Shown piece after piece: positions 1 through 9,295 of a DNA stretch of 64,000 nt. The translations under genes were made by a program, and so were the position numbers. Numbering within the stretch: the stretch's first letter is position 1; each line of letters begins with the position of its first letter. The DNA lies in contig NZ_JAKUDO010000001.1 in assembly GCF_022436485.1 (NCBI RefSeq), positions 496,001 to 560,000 on the forward strand, read 5' to 3'. The notes beneath the pieces are model-generated. The model saw only the letters and a program-made list of their open reading frames with translations, searched no databases and was not told the DNA's origin. Source of the DNA: Agrococcus sp. ARC_14 (GTDB taxonomy: Bacteria; Actinomycetota; Actinomycetes; Actinomycetales; Microbacteriaceae).

Positions 1-2
1 AG

Positions 3-518
3 ACGGCGGATGCGGCGGTCGCGATCGCGGCGTCGGCGCCGGTGACGTCGTCGAGCGTGCTGACGATCGTGGGGCCGACGGCCGCCGGCGGCCGCACGGT
101 CGTCGCGATCGAGCTGAGCCCCGCGGGCAGCGAGCGGGTGTCGCCAGAGCCCGACCGCGCCGGGCAGCAGTGGCTCCCGCGCACGAACCACTTCCTCTCG
201 GAGCGGCTGGCTGCGGGTTCGCGCACCTTCCGCGGCGACCCCGACTCCGACGACCGGCTGCGGCTGCTGCGGGAACGCATCGACGCCCGTGCGGGCCTCG
301 ATCCGGTGCGTGCCGCATCCGACCTCGTGCCGATGCTGCGCACCGCGCCCGGCGCCGAGCTCGGCGACATCTGCTGCGTCGCCCGCCCCGAGCAGCCCTT
401 CGGACGCGCGTGGCAGACGCTCGCGACCGTCGCGATCGACGAGCGCGGCCTCACGATCACCGAGGGCTCGCCGCTGGAGCGCCCGCGCCCCGCGCTGCAC
501 GTGCCCCTGCCGCGCTGA
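3..518 (+). CDS. C45-family autoproteolytic acyltransferase/hydrolase, C-terminal part (5' end outside window)
   Basis: The reading frame is open from the first bases of the window, so this is the 3' part of a gene of at least 171 codons. The visible protein resembles the C-terminal half of the C45 peptidase family (isopenicillin N acyltransferase-like Ntn hydrolases): a beta-rich start, then the conserved RTNHFLS segment, a helix running DDRLRLLRERID, and a late segment CCVARPEQPFGRAWQTLATV typical of the family's last strands. The autocatalytic N-terminal nucleophile Cys would lie upstream of the window. The substrate cannot be inferred. The stop codon TGA falls inside a repeat beginning CTGATCGAGTAGG. 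Assignment rests on pattern resemblance only. Confidence 0.6.
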   Translation, partial: TADAAVAIAASAPVTSSSVLTIVGPTAAGGRTVVAIELSPAGSERVSPEPDRAGQQWLPRTNHFLSERLAAGSRTFRGDPDSDDRLRLLRERIDARAGLDPVRAASDLVPMLRTAPGAELGDICCVARPEQPFGRAWQTLATVAIDERGLTITEGSPLERPRPALHVPLPR

Positions 519-637
519 TCGAGTAGGCGGCGCAGCCGCCCCCTCCCGCTCGCTGATCGAGTAGGCGGCGCAGCCGCCGTATCGAGATCCGCCCCGGTCG
601 TCGTCTCGATACGGCCCTGCGGGCCTGCTCGACTACC
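515..637. repeat. REP-like palindromic cluster (ATCGAGTAGGCG / GTCTCGATACGG type)
   Basis: Two direct copies of CTGATCGAGTAGGCGGCGC (about 515 and 554) are followed by the inverted partner GTCTCGATACGG...CTGCTCGACTACC. Together they form a long imperfect hairpin between the convergent C45 and ligD genes. Elements of this look are common in Microbacteriaceae. It overlaps the stop codon of the upstream gene and may act as a bidirectional terminator. Confidence 0.7.
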
Positions 638-659
638 AAGGGGGCGCGCGCTCCTCGAC

Positions 660-3122
660 CTACGGGGCCGGGCTCAGATCGCCGATCGCTTTGTCGGGGC
701 GCAAGCCCCGCCAGACCGGGTGCCGCAGCGCACCCGACGCCGTCTGCTCCGTGTGCTCCACCTCGGCGACGGCCGCCCGCACCCAGTGCGCCGCATCCGC
801 CACGTCTGCCGGCAGCTCGTCGACCGTCGGCGCCGTCTTCCGCGGGCGCAGCTCGTCGCGCAGCCGATCGCGCTGCGCATCCGTGAAGCCCGTGCCCACC
901 CGACCCGCGTAGCGCATCCGGCCGCCCTCCCCGGGCAGCGCCAGCACGAGCGAGCCGACCGTGCCGGCCAACGCGCCCTTGCCCTCGAGCCAGCCGATCA
1001 CCACGACCTCGCGCGTGAGCACGTGCTTGAGCTTCAACCAGTCGGTCGAGCGCGCGCCCGAGCGATAGCGACCGTCGATGCGCTTGGCCATCACCCCTTC
1101 CAGGCCGCGCTCGGCGGTCGCCTCGAGGATGTGCTCGAGCTCTCCGTGCAGCGGCTTCGACAGCTGCACGCGCGCGCTCTGCTGCACCAGCGTGGCCAGC
1201 TGCGCCTGCCGCTCGTCGAGCCGCAGGTCGACCAGTCGCCGGCCGTCGACCTCGAGCGCGTCGAACAGCATGAGCGTCGCAGGTGCCCGCTCCGCCGCCT
1301 TCGCCGCCGGTCGCCCGTCGAGCCCGCCGCGATCCTGCAGCGCCGCGAAGCTCGCCGTGCCGGCCGCGGAACCCGAGCGCCTCAGCACCACGATCTCGCC
1401 GTCGAGCACCGCCTCCTCCGCGTCGATCGCGGCCGGCACCGCCGCGACCAGCTCCGGGAACGCATCCGTGTACTCCTTGCCGTTCCTGCTGATGAGCCGC
1501 ACCTCGTCGCCGCTCACCTGCACGATCGCCCGCCAGCCATCCCACTTCAGCTCGAACGACCACTCGTCGCGCTCGTCGATGTCGGATGCGCTGCCGGCCG
1601 TCGCGAGCATCGGCCGCAGCGTCGTCTTCGGCTCGGCCGGTGCCCGAGAGCCGCGGGCGCGCGCTCCGGCGGCCCGCCCGGCCGACGCGCTGCCCTCGAC
1701 TGGCACCGCCGCGCGGGCGGCCGGCGGCGCATAGCCCTTCTTGCGGGCATCGCGCACCGGATCCTGCTCCTTCATCCGGTGCAGCAGCCACTGGCGCGCG
1801 TCGGCATCGGTGCGGATGAGCGCGAAGCGGTAGGGCTCGCCGCCCAGACCACCGTCGGGGCGGCCGCGCAGCGTGCCGATCACCTCGTCGTCACGGAACT
1901 TCTCGAGCTCGACCTCGCCGGCATCCCAGATGGCGATCTTCCCGGCGCCGTACTCGCCCTTCGGGATGGTGCCCTCGAAGCCGCCGTATTCCAGCGGGTG
2001 ATCCTCGGTCTGCACCGCGAGCCGGTTGCCGTCGGAGGCGGCCGGCAGCCCCTTCGGCACCGCCCACGAGACGAGCACGCCGTCCTGCTCGAGCCGCAGG
2101 TCGTAGTGCAGCCGCCGCGCGTGGTGCTCGTGCACCACCCACGAGTTGCCTTCGCCCAGCGGCACAGGCCCCGGCCCGGGCACCGGCTCCGGCGTGCGAT
2201 CGGCCCGCCGCAGCCCGCGATACTTCGCCAGCCGGTCGGCCGGCGGGTCGAGCGCCGCGATCAGGTCGCCGTCGCGCTCCAGCCGCTCGAGCACCTCGCC
2301 CATCTCGAGCTGCCGCAGCCCACCCGCCTCCACCTCGTCCCAGGTGCGCGGCGCGGCCACGGTCGGCCGCATCCGCCCCCGCAGCGAATACGGCGCGACG
2401 GTCGTCTTCGAGGCCGAGTTCTGGCTCCAGTCGATGAGCACCTTGCCCACCCGCTTCGCCTTCTTCATATCGCTGACCACCAGGTCTGGGTGCAGCTCCT
2501 CGAGCGAGCGCGCCAGCTGGTGCGCCACCTCGCTCGCCTGCTCGCTCGTCACCGTGCCGTCGAGCCGGGCATAGAGGTGGATGCCCTTCGAGCCGCTCGT
2601 GAGCGGCACCGGGTCGAGCCCGATGTCGACGAGCAGCTCGCGCACCCACACGGCCACGCGCGCGCAGTCGTCGAGGTCGGCGCCGTCGCCGGGGTCGAGG
2701 TCGAGCACCAGCCGGTCGGGGTTCCAGCGCTCGCCGTCGACCACCCGCCACTGCGGCACGTGCAGCTCGAGCGCGCCCAGCTGCACCATCCATGCCAGCA
2801 CCGCCGGCTCGCTCACGACCGGGTACAGCTTCTTGCCGGTCGAGTGCTGCTGCTCGATCGTCGGGATCCACTCGGGCGCGCCCCGCTCGAGCCCCTTCTG
2901 GAAGAACAGCTCGCCCGGTGCCTCCTCCGTGCCGACGCCGTCCGGCCAGCGCTTGCGCGTGACAGGCCGCCCCACTGCGTGCGCCATGAGGGGTGCGGAT
3001 GCGCGCAGCACGTACTCGAGCACCTCCTGCTTGGTCGTTCCGGTGGCCGGGTACAGCACCTTGTCGGGATGCGTGAAGCGCAGCGTGCGCCCACCGACGC
3101 GGATGCGCTCCCGATCGGCCAC
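660..3122 (-). CDS. ligD: ATP-dependent DNA ligase LigD (polymerase-phosphoesterase-ligase)
   Basis: Multifunctional enzyme of bacterial non-homologous end joining, recruited by Ku. At 820 aa it has the mycobacterial domain order. An archaeo-eukaryotic primase-like polymerase comes first (about 5-290, opening with FTHPDKVLYP and including LDLDPGD). A 3'-phosphoesterase domain follows at about 320-470 (VHEHHARRLHYDLRLE, then GTIPKGEYGAG). The ATP-dependent ligase domain ends the protein, with the nucleophile lysine K526 in ELKWDGWR. The GTG start at 3122 was chosen because it lies one base after the ku stop (TGA-C-GTG); upstream residues in that frame are low-complexity and overlap ku. The stop codon TAG is part of a REP motif GTAGGTCGAGGAGCGCGC. 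Forms an operon with ku. Confidence 0.95.
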   Translation of the reverse strand: MADRERIRVGGRTLRFTHPDKVLYPATGTTKQEVLEYVLRASAPLMAHAVGRPVTRKRWPDGVGTEEAPGELFFQKGLERGAPEWIPTIEQQHSTGKKLYPVVSEPAVLAWMVQLGALELHVPQWRVVDGERWNPDRLVLDLDPGDGADLDDCARVAVWVRELLVDIGLDPVPLTSGSKGIHLYARLDGTVTSEQASEVAHQLARSLEELHPDLVVSDMKKAKRVGKVLIDWSQNSASKTTVAPYSLRGRMRPTVAAPRTWDEVEAGGLRQLEMGEVLERLERDGDLIAALDPPADRLAKYRGLRRADRTPEPVPGPGPVPLGEGNSWVVHEHHARRLHYDLRLEQDGVLVSWAVPKGLPAASDGNRLAVQTEDHPLEYGGFEGTIPKGEYGAGKIAIWDAGEVELEKFRDDEVIGTLRGRPDGGLGGEPYRFALIRTDADARQWLLHRMKEQDPVRDARKKGYAPPAARAAVPVEGSASAGRAAGARARGSRAPAEPKTTLRPMLATAGSASDIDERDEWSFELKWDGWRAIVQVSGDEVRLISRNGKEYTDAFPELVAAVPAAIDAEEAVLDGEIVVLRRSGSAAGTASFAALQDRGGLDGRPAAKAAERAPATLMLFDALEVDGRRLVDLRLDERQAQLATLVQQSARVQLSKPLHGELEHILEATAERGLEGVMAKRIDGRYRSGARSTDWLKLKHVLTREVVVIGWLEGKGALAGTVGSLVLALPGEGGRMRYAGRVGTGFTDAQRDRLRDELRPRKTAPTVDELPADVADAAHWVRAAVAEVEHTEQTASGALRHPVWRGLRPDKAIGDLSPAP

Positions 3123-3123
3123 G

Positions 3124-4023
3124 TCAGGCGGACTTCGACTTCTTGGTGCGCTTCGCGGGCTTCTTGTCGGCCTTGTCTGCCGTGTCGGCCGCCTCGTCGC
3201 CGTCGCCCTTCGACGCGGCGTCGCCCGCCGCATCCGCACCCTTGCCCTGCTTCTTCGCCACCGAGCGCTGCAGCGCCTCGAGCAGGTCGATGACCTCCGC
3301 GCCCTCGTCCTCGGCCTTGCCGAAGGTGGCGGCGGTGTCGAGCGCCTCGCCCTGGTCGAGCTTGGCCTCGACGAGCGTGCGCAGCTGCTGCTGGTAGACG
3401 TCGACGTACTGCTCTGGCTCGAAGTCGGCCTCGAGCTCCGAGACGATCGAGCGCGCCAGCTTCATCTCGCGCTCGCCCACCGTGATGTCGGCGTCGAGGC
3501 TCTCGAACTCGGCGGCCCGCACCTCGTCAGCCCAGCGCAGCGTCTGCACCATCAGCACGCCGTCGCGCACCCGCAGCGATGCCAGCCGGGTGCGCTGCCG
3601 CAGCGAGAACTGCACCACGGCCGTGCGCTCGGTCTCCTCGAGCACCCGCAGCAGCAGCACGTAGGCCTTGGGGCTCTTGGAGTCGGGCTCGAGGTAGTAG
3701 CTGCGCTCGAACAGGATCGGATCGATCTGCTCGTTCGGCACGAACTCGAGCACCTCGATCTCGCGGCTCTTCTCCGCCGGCAGCGCGCTGAAGTCGTCCT
3801 TGGTGAGCACCACCGTCTGCTCGCCGTCGTCGTATGCCTTGTCGATGTGCGCATACTCGACCTTCTTGCCGCACACCTCGCACTTGCGCTCGTACCGGAT
3901 GCGCCCGCCGTCGGCGTCGTGCACCTGATGCAGCTCGACGTCGTGCTCCTCCGTGGCGGCATAGAGCTTCACCGGCACGTTCACGAGCCCGAATGTGATC
4001 GAGCCCTTCCAGATCGCTCGCAT
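3124..4023 (-). CDS. ku: Ku end-binding protein
   Basis: Homodimeric Ku that rings double-strand DNA ends and recruits LigD for end joining. The 299-aa protein starts MRAIWKGSITFGLVNVPVKL, the standard bacterial Ku opening, and has the CEVCGKKVEY zinc-ribbon remnant near residue 47. The core runs to about residue 250, followed by a Lys-rich low-complexity tail ending KRTKKSKSA, as in other actinobacterial Ku proteins where the tail contacts DNA and LigD. It is first in the ku-ligD operon and divergent from the ybdK-like gene with a 133-bp shared upstream region. Confidence 0.95.
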   Translation of the reverse strand: MRAIWKGSITFGLVNVPVKLYAATEEHDVELHQVHDADGGRIRYERKCEVCGKKVEYAHIDKAYDDGEQTVVLTKDDFSALPAEKSREIEVLEFVPNEQIDPILFERSYYLEPDSKSPKAYVLLLRVLEETERTAVVQFSLRQRTRLASLRVRDGVLMVQTLRWADEVRAAEFESLDADITVGEREMKLARSIVSELEADFEPEQYVDVYQQQLRTLVEAKLDQGEALDTAATFGKAEDEGAEVIDLLEALQRSVAKKQGKGADAAGDAASKGDGDEAADTADKADKKPAKRTKKSKSA

Positions 4024-4156
4024 GCGCCCACTGTTCCCCACGCGTGCGTCGCGCGCCACCCCCGTTCCGGGTGCGGCTTGCAGTTCGGCGAGAGGGTGGG
4101 GCGGATGCGGCCGGTCGCGGTGGCGGGACCGGGTGCGGTTGGGGGACAATCCGAGG

Positions 4157-5266
4157 GTGACCATCACTCGGCCGACTCGGCGCTCACCCCGCACCTTCGG
4201 CGTGGAGGAGGAGGTGATCCTGCTGGAGCCGGGCACGCTCGCTCCCGTCGACGTCGCCGAGGAGGTGATCGCCGAGATCGCCGATCTCGAGGCCTCGGTC
4301 GGCTGGGTCGGCCGCGAGTTCCTCAAGGCGCAGGTGGAGTTCTCCTCGCCCGTGCTCGCCGACGGCGACGCCGCCGAGCGGGTCGTGCGCGAGTTCCGGC
4401 GCGCGCTCGGCGCCGCAGCCGACCGGCGCGAGCTCATCGCGGCGAGCGTCGGCACGCCCTGCGGGAGCGGTGCCTCGTCGGTCGCGGCGGGGGAGCGGTA
4501 CGAGCGCTTCGTCGACGAGCTCGGCGCGATCCACCCCGATCACCGCATCCAGGGGCTGCACGTGCACGTCTCGGTGGGCTCGAGCGACGAGGGCATCGTG
4601 GCGATGAACGCGCTGCGCCCGTGGCTCGCACCGCTCGTCGCGCTCACGGCGAACTCCCCGTGCTTCGCCGGCGCCGACACGGGCTTCGCCAGCTGGCGCA
4701 CCATCGTGGGCCGCCGCTTCACGACCGCCTCCGTGCCGCCCGTCTTCGCCGACGCCCACGACTACCGCAGCCGCATCCGCGCCCTGGTCGGCATCGGCAC
4801 GACGCTCGACACCGGCTCGCTCGCCTGGATGATGCGGCTCGCCGAGCGCTACCCGACGCTCGAGCTGCGGGTGTTCGACGCGCAGCTGTCTGCCGACGAG
4901 ACGGTCGCGACGGCGCTGCTCACGCGGGCACTGGTGGAGGTTGCGGCGGCGGGGGAGCTGCCGCACGCAGTCGCCGCCGGGCATCCCGAGCACGTCGACG
5001 CGGCGGTCTGGCACGCGGCCAGGCACGGGCTCGACGGCAGTCTGGTCGACCCGGTCACGGCTGCGCTCGCCCCCGCGTGGGTCGTGATCGAGCGGATGCT
5101 CGACGCGGCCAGGCCGGCGCTGGCGGCGGCGGGAGATGAGGAGCGGGTGGATGCGCTCGTGGCGCGCGCTCGCTCGGAGGGCAACGGCGCGGCGCGGCAG
5201 CGAGCGGCGCTCGCGGACGGCAGGGCGACGCTCGGCCGCCTGCTGCGCGCGACGTTCGTCGCGTAG
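4157..5266 (+). CDS. YbdK-type carboxylate-amine ligase (glutamate-cysteine ligase family 2)
   Basis: A 369-aa member of the GCS2/YbdK family, which ligates an amino acid to glutamate or a similar carboxylate using ATP. The start RTFGVEEEVILLEPGTL has the signature GVEEE metal/nucleotide-binding segment. QVEFSSPV, the HVHVSVG histidine motif (near residue 137) and TANSPCFAGADTG are also family hallmarks. A GTG start at 4157 fits the usual short N-terminus; in-frame sequence further upstream overlaps the ku promoter side. The physiological product (gamma-glutamylcysteine or another amide) cannot be decided. Actinobacteria making mycothiol often keep such paralogues. Confidence 0.85.
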   Translation: MTITRPTRRSPRTFGVEEEVILLEPGTLAPVDVAEEVIAEIADLEASVGWVGREFLKAQVEFSSPVLADGDAAERVVREFRRALGAAADRRELIAASVGTPCGSGASSVAAGERYERFVDELGAIHPDHRIQGLHVHVSVGSSDEGIVAMNALRPWLAPLVALTANSPCFAGADTGFASWRTIVGRRFTTASVPPVFADAHDYRSRIRALVGIGTTLDTGSLAWMMRLAERYPTLELRVFDAQLSADETVATALLTRALVEVAAAGELPHAVAAGHPEHVDAAVWHAARHGLDGSLVDPVTAALAPAWVVIERMLDAARPALAAAGDEERVDALVARARSEGNGAARQRAALADGRATLGRLLRATFVA

Positions 5267-5275
5267 CCCCCGCCT

Positions 5276-5419
5276 CATCGAGGAGGCGCGCAGCGCGTGC
5301 CCGCTGATCGAGGAGCGGCCGGAGGCCGCGTCACGAGATCGAGGGCAGCGACCGGTCTCGTGACGCGAGCACCTACGGCGCGCGCTCCTCGACCTGCGGC
5401 GCGCGCTCCTCGACCAACG
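5276..5419. repeat. REP-like palindromic cluster (TCGAGGAG / GTCACGAGACC type)
   Basis: Contains ATCGAGGAGGCGCGCAGCGC, ATCGAGGAGCGGCCGGAGGC, GCGTCACGAGATC, its inverse GGTCTCGTGACGC, and two copies of GCGCGCTCCTCGACC in inverse orientation. It fills the gap between two convergent genes and can fold into a long hairpin. Related copies are at 46.5 kb, 44.04 kb and 59.97 kb. Confidence 0.7.
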
Positions 5420-5436
5420 GCGGCGCGCCCCTCGGC

Positions 5437-6087
5437 CTACTGCTCCAGATGCCCCCGCAGGAACGCGACCGTCGTCTCCCACGCCGCCGCCGACGCATCC
5501 GCATCGAACCGCCGCTCGATCTGCGCGTTCTGGAACCCGTGCACCGCGCCCGCGTGGTGCCGGATCTCGACCTCGTCGAAGCCCTCGGCCGCGAGCCGCG
5601 AGCGGTAGTCCTCCGGCGCCTCTCGCCGGCTCCAGTCATCCGACTCCGCCACCTGGAACAGCACCGGCGTGCGCGGCCCGGCCTCGATGCCGGGCAGCGC
5701 GGCGCCGTAGTAGGCGACGACCGCGTCGAGCGCACCCTGCGCGGCGTAGCCGAGCGCGAGCGTCGATCCCATCGAGAACCCCACGACCGCCGCGCGCTCG
5801 CTGCCACCCGCGCGGGCCTCGCCGATCGTCTCGCTCAGGATGCGGAAGGCGCCGTCGAGATCCTCGGAGCGCTCGCGCAGCAGCGCGGCGGCCTCCTCGT
5901 CGTCGGTGCTCGTGCGCCCCGCGTGGAAGTCGGGCACCGCGACCCGGAAGCTCGCACCCGCGAGGCTCACCGCGAGCTCTTCGATCCACGGCAGCCGGCC
6001 GTTCCAGTCGTGCGCGAGCACGACCACCGGGTCGCCCTCGGTGCCGTGCCAGCGGGTCGCGGTGTCGTCGCTCGTCCTGATCGCCAT
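5437..6087 (-). CDS. Dienelactone hydrolase family protein
   Basis: A 216-aa single-domain alpha/beta hydrolase of the dienelactone hydrolase type. The nucleophile elbow is GFSMGS with Ser105 where classical DLH has Cys; the acid lies in VAESDDW and the His in AGAVHGF. LAHDWNG near residue 25 forms the oxyanion-hole strand. Length and lid-less layout match small cytosolic DLHs. Substrate unknown. It is convergent with the upstream ligase-like gene across a REP cluster and divergent from the DUF1206 gene with 78 bp between starts. Confidence 0.85.
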   Translation of the reverse strand: MAIRTSDDTATRWHGTEGDPVVVLAHDWNGRLPWIEELAVSLAGASFRVAVPDFHAGRTSTDDEEAAALLRERSEDLDGAFRILSETIGEARAGGSERAAVVGFSMGSTLALGYAAQGALDAVVAYYGAALPGIEAGPRTPVLFQVAESDDWSRREAPEDYRSRLAAEGFDEVEIRHHAGAVHGFQNAQIERRFDADASAAAWETTVAFLRGHLEQ

Positions 6088-6165
6088 GCTGCTCCTTCGC
6101 TCGTCGCGGCCACGCTAGTCGACGCCGATCTGCGCGGCACGGGCGCCGCGTCGTAGCGTTGCCCC

Positions 6166-7011
6166 ATGAACAGCTCTGAGCGCGCCTCGCGCGCCGCGTC
6201 GAAGGCGTCGGATGCGGCCGGTCGCGCGACCGACAAGGCCCAGGGCGCCGCGGCGCAGGCCGAGCGCCACCCGGCGGCCGACTGGGTCGAGGGCGTCGGG
6301 CAGGCCGCCAACGGCGTCGTGCACATCCTCATCGGTGTGCTGGCGCTGGGCGTCGCGATGGGCGCAGGCGGCTCCGCCGACCAGTCGGGAGCCATGCGCG
6401 CGATCCAGCAGACGCCGCTCGGCGGCGTCGCGCTCTGGGCGGTGGGCATCGCGCTGATCGCGCTCGCCCTGCACGCGGCCGTCACCGCGATCGCGGCCTC
6501 GCGGCGCGACGCGAAGGATGCGCTGAAGGCGGCCGGTCGCGGCATCGCCTACGCGGTGGTCGGCTCGACGGCGCTCGTCTACGCGACGGGCGGCAGCTCC
6601 GATGGCGAGGAGGACACCGAGTCGTTCTCCGCCGAGCTGATGGCGAACCCGTGGGGGCTCTGGCTGCTGGGGCTGATCGGTGTCGTCGTCGCGGCCGTCG
6701 GCGTCTCCTTCGTCGTGAAGGGTGTGCGGCGCACGTTCCGCGAGGATGTCGCACCGCCCGCCCGCTTCCGCCGGCTCGTCGACGTGCTGGGCGTCAGCGG
6801 CTACGTCGCGAAGGGGCTCGCCGTGGTGATCGTGGGCGGCCTGTTCGTCGTCGCAGCGTTCACGGCCGATGCCGAGCAGGCGGGCGGCCTCGACGGTGCG
6901 CTGCAGTCGCTCACCACCGTGCCGGGCGGGGTCTTCGCGCTCGTCGCCATCGGTGTCGGCCTGCTGCTCTACGGCCTCTACTGCTTCGCGCGCGGAGCCT
7001 GGTCGCGCTGA
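6166..7011 (+). CDS. DUF1206 integral membrane protein
   Basis: A 281-aa membrane protein with a polar Ala/Lys-rich N-terminus (about 1-40) followed by three repeats, each of two hydrophobic helices: about 45-65 and 84-105, 120-135 and 161-183, 205-225 and 243-268. The repeat signatures GQAANGVVHILIGVLAL, AAGRGIAYAVVGSTALVYA and SGYVAKGLAVVIVGGLFV mark the DUF1206 family. Function is not established. A single gene preceded by a short divergent region; it ends convergently with a small acidic-protein gene. Confidence 0.85.
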   Translation: MNSSERASRAASKASDAAGRATDKAQGAAAQAERHPAADWVEGVGQAANGVVHILIGVLALGVAMGAGGSADQSGAMRAIQQTPLGGVALWAVGIALIALALHAAVTAIAASRRDAKDALKAAGRGIAYAVVGSTALVYATGGSSDGEEDTESFSAELMANPWGLWLLGLIGVVVAAVGVSFVVKGVRRTFREDVAPPARFRRLVDVLGVSGYVAKGLAVVIVGGLFVVAAFTADAEQAGGLDGALQSLTTVPGGVFALVAIGVGLLLYGLYCFARGAWSR

Positions 7012-7066
7012 GGCGCGCGTTCGCGCTGAGGCCGGGCCGCGCCTTCGCGCTGAGCCCGCGCCTCGC

Positions 7067-7519
7067 CTACGTGCGGCGGCCGCGCCGCGGGTGGGGCAGG
7101 ATCGGGTTCCGCAGCCGCGCGAGCTGCTTGGCGAGCTCTGCGGGCGTCAGGTTCGCACGCTCCTTCGCGGGCAGGTCGCCGAGCGTCGACTCGGGGTTCT
7201 GCTCGACCTCTGGCTCCTCAGCGGGCATCGCGTCCTCCGTCGGTGCGGCATCCTCTGGCGACTCGGGCACGTGCGGATGCTGCTCCACGTGTCCGGCGCG
7301 CAGCCGAGCGTCGAGCGAGGTGAGGTCGGCGCTCGTCGACTGCAGGTCGCGTCCCATGGTGCGCAGCACCCGCACGACCGCCTCGTAGTCCTCGTCGCTC
7401 ACCGAGTCCTCGACGCGCTTGGCGACCTCGTCGTTCCCGATCGAGCGGCGGGCGCGCTCGACGGCCGCCGCGGCCAGCTCGACCCAGTCTTCGAGCCGGC
7501 GATCACGCTTCCCGTCCAT
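7067..7519 (-). CDS. Hypothetical small acidic protein
   Basis: A 150-aa soluble protein I do not recognise. The N-terminal third ([20 protein letters not shown]) is predicted helical. Residues 70-110 are Pro/Glu-rich and probably disordered ([20 protein letters not shown]). The C-terminus returns to a helix ([16 protein letters not shown]) and ends in a basic tail HPRRGRRT. Start ATG 7519 is supported by GGGAGG six bases upstream. It is divergent from dcd, about 145 bp between starts. Confidence 0.65.
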   Translation of the reverse strand: MDGKRDRRLEDWVELAAAAVERARRSIGNDEVAKRVEDSVSDEDYEAVVRVLRTMGRDLQSTSADLTSLDARLRAGHVEQHPHVPESPEDAAPTEDAMPAEEPEVEQNPESTLGDLPAKERANLTPAELAKQLARLRNPILPHPRRGRRT

Positions 7520-7664
7520 CACGCACCTCCCACGCATCCATCGTCCTCTGTTCTGCTGTGAAGTGCGCCACCGCATCCGCCTGTCGGCGCTTTCCTCTCG
7601 AGGGTCGCCCACGCTCTCCGCCGGGCGCCGCAGTCGGCAACCGCCGGGCGATACGCTCGGCGTC

Positions 7665-8321
7665 GTGCTGCTCAGCGATCGCGACATCCGTGCCCGGCTC
7701 GACTCCGGCTCCCTCGGCCTCGACCCGCTCGACCCCTCGATGCTGCAGCCCTCGAGCGTCGACGTGCGGCTCGATCGCGGCTTCCGGCTCTTCGACAACC
7801 ACAAATACCCGTTCATCGACCCAGCCGAGGATCAGCCCGAGCTCACGCGGCTCATCGAGGTGGCACCCGATGAGCCATTCATCCTGCACCCCGGGGAGTT
7901 CGTGCTCGGCGCCACCTACGAGCGCATCACGCTGCCCGACGACGTCGCCGCGCGCCTCGAGGGCAAGTCGTCGCTCGGCCGCCTCGGGCTCCTCACGCAC
8001 TCGACCGCCGGCTTCATCGACCCCGGATTCTCGGGCCACGTGACGCTCGAGCTCTCGAACGTCTCGACGCTGCCGATCAAGCTCTGGCCGGGCATGAAGA
8101 TCGGGCAGGTCTGCTATTTCCAGCTCTCCTCGCCGTCCGAGAACCCCTACGGCCAGGGCCCGAACCTCAATCGCTACCAGGGGCAGCGCGGGCCGACGGC
8201 CTCGCGCTCCTTCCAGAGCTTCCACCGCACGGTGATCCCCGCCACCGAGCCGGTGCTCGATGGCGAGTCGACCTCCGAGGTGCCGGCCGTGCCGAGCGAG
8301 GTCGAGCAGGCCGAGCCGTGA
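7665..8321 (+). CDS. dcd: dCTP deaminase, dUMP-forming (bifunctional)
   Basis: Converts dCTP to dUMP plus diphosphate, supplying thymidylate synthesis without releasing dUTP. The 218-aa protein has the trimeric Dcd/dUTPase fold signature [20 protein letters not shown] followed by [14 protein letters not shown], and [14 protein letters not shown]. The close match to the mycobacterial type around [16 protein letters not shown] supports the bifunctional dUMP-forming class rather than the E. coli type. Start GTG 7665 ([12 protein letters not shown]) matches family starts. The C-terminal 25 residues extend beyond most homologues. The next gene begins 13 bp downstream, so both are probably co-transcribed. 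Confidence 0.95.
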   Translation: MLLSDRDIRARLDSGSLGLDPLDPSMLQPSSVDVRLDRGFRLFDNHKYPFIDPAEDQPELTRLIEVAPDEPFILHPGEFVLGATYERITLPDDVAARLEGKSSLGRLGLLTHSTAGFIDPGFSGHVTLELSNVSTLPIKLWPGMKIGQVCYFQLSSPSENPYGQGPNLNRYQGQRGPTASRSFQSFHRTVIPATEPVLDGESTSEVPAVPSEVEQAEP

Positions 8322-8334
8322 TCCGGCGCCCCTG

Positions 8335-9231
8335 ATGGCGGGCCCGCTGCGCGTCGAGCACGATGCTGCGAGCGCGCGGTGGCTGCAGGACGCGCTCGCG
8401 GACGACGGCTCGGTCGCGACCCTCGTGCCGCCCGTCTTCGCGGCCTACGCGCGCATCCTGCATCCCGCGACGCTCGAGACGCCGTCGGGGAGGACGGATG
8501 CGTGGGGCACGCCCGAGTACACCCCGCGCGAGATCAGCTGGGCCGAATCCGCCGCACTGCTCGGCGATCGCGAGCACTCGGGCGACCGCTTCACCGCCTG
8601 GGAGGCCCGCTTCGGCGACACCGACGCCGACCTGCCCGACGGCCGCCGCATCCTGCCGCCGCACGGCCTCGACATCCCGGTTCCGCTGTTGGCGACGCTC
8701 GCCGAGGTGCTGCTCGACGAGCACGGCGACGCCGAGGTGCTGGCTGCCGTGTGGGAGGGAAGCGGGCTCGACCCGCGCGGTTCGAGCGTCTTCGCTGCCT
8801 TCCCCGAGCGCACGAGCTGGTGGGTGCGGCGGCGCGAGACGCGGCGGTTGCAGGCCGAGCACCGGGCCGAGCAGGTCGCCGCGGTCGACCCGGAGGTGCT
8901 GGCCGCCATGCGGGCGGAGCGGGTGCTCGGGCTCCCCCGCGAGGGGCAGGGCCGCGGCCACGTGCTGCTGCGCGGGCGGCTCCGCGCCTTCGCCGACCCC
9001 GTGTGGGTCGAGACGGCTGGACTCGGCTGGCGGCATGATCGACCCCTCGAATGCCGCACGCCCAACGCGACCTGGCCGACCGAGCCGCACGGCGCGCCAG
9101 CATGGTTCATCGCCACCGACCTCGACCTCGACATCACGCACGTCGGCGGCAGCGCCCATCTCATCGGCCGCCTGCTCGCGCATCCCGCGATCGAGGCCGA
9201 GCGCATCCGGCCCACCGACCCGATCGTCTAG
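8335..9231 (+). CDS. Conserved hypothetical protein downstream of dcd
   Basis: A 298-aa soluble protein with no domain I can name. It is rich in Trp and acidic residues, with segments WGTPEYTPREISWAESAALL, FAAFPERTSWWVRRRET and WFIATDLDLDITHVGGSAHL. The end looks like a small alpha/beta unit, and HLIGRLLAHPAIEAERI is helical. Start ATG 8335 is 13 bp after dcd, suggesting an operon. It ends before a stem-loop terminator shared with the convergent His-rich gene. Confidence 0.6.
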   Translation: MAGPLRVEHDAASARWLQDALADDGSVATLVPPVFAAYARILHPATLETPSGRTDAWGTPEYTPREISWAESAALLGDREHSGDRFTAWEARFGDTDADLPDGRRILPPHGLDIPVPLLATLAEVLLDEHGDAEVLAAVWEGSGLDPRGSSVFAAFPERTSWWVRRRETRRLQAEHRAEQVAAVDPEVLAAMRAERVLGLPREGQGRGHVLLRGRLRAFADPVWVETAGLGWRHDRPLECRTPNATWPTEPHGAPAWFIATDLDLDITHVGGSAHLIGRLLAHPAIEAERIRPTDPIV

Positions 9232-9243
9232 CCGCAACGCAGA

Positions 9244-9273
9244 AGCGCGCCCCTGTTGGTGCAGGGACGCGCT
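9244..9273. terminator. Stem-loop terminator between convergent genes
   Basis: AGCGCGCCCCTG and CAGGGACGCGCT form a 12-bp stem with one mismatch and a 6-base loop. It lies just after the stop of the dcd operon and before the end of the opposing gene. There is no U tract, which is usual in high-GC actinobacteria. A short TGG repeat follows (9278-9294). Confidence 0.6.
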
Positions 9274-9295
9274 CTGTGGTGGTGGTGGTGGTGGC

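Noticed and set aside
720..3293. 857-codon plus-strand open frame antisense to ligD
   Set aside because: It is the shadow of ligD/ku: GC-rich third positions keep the complementary frame open, and its composition (Arg/His/Leu/Pro-rich) is not protein-like. The same reasoning rejects the long antisense frames across clpB (32166-34511), the MFS genes and dnaK.
9278..9294. TGG tandem run as a phase-variable coding repeat
   Set aside because: It lies outside any credible gene, just past a terminator, so slippage would not alter a protein.
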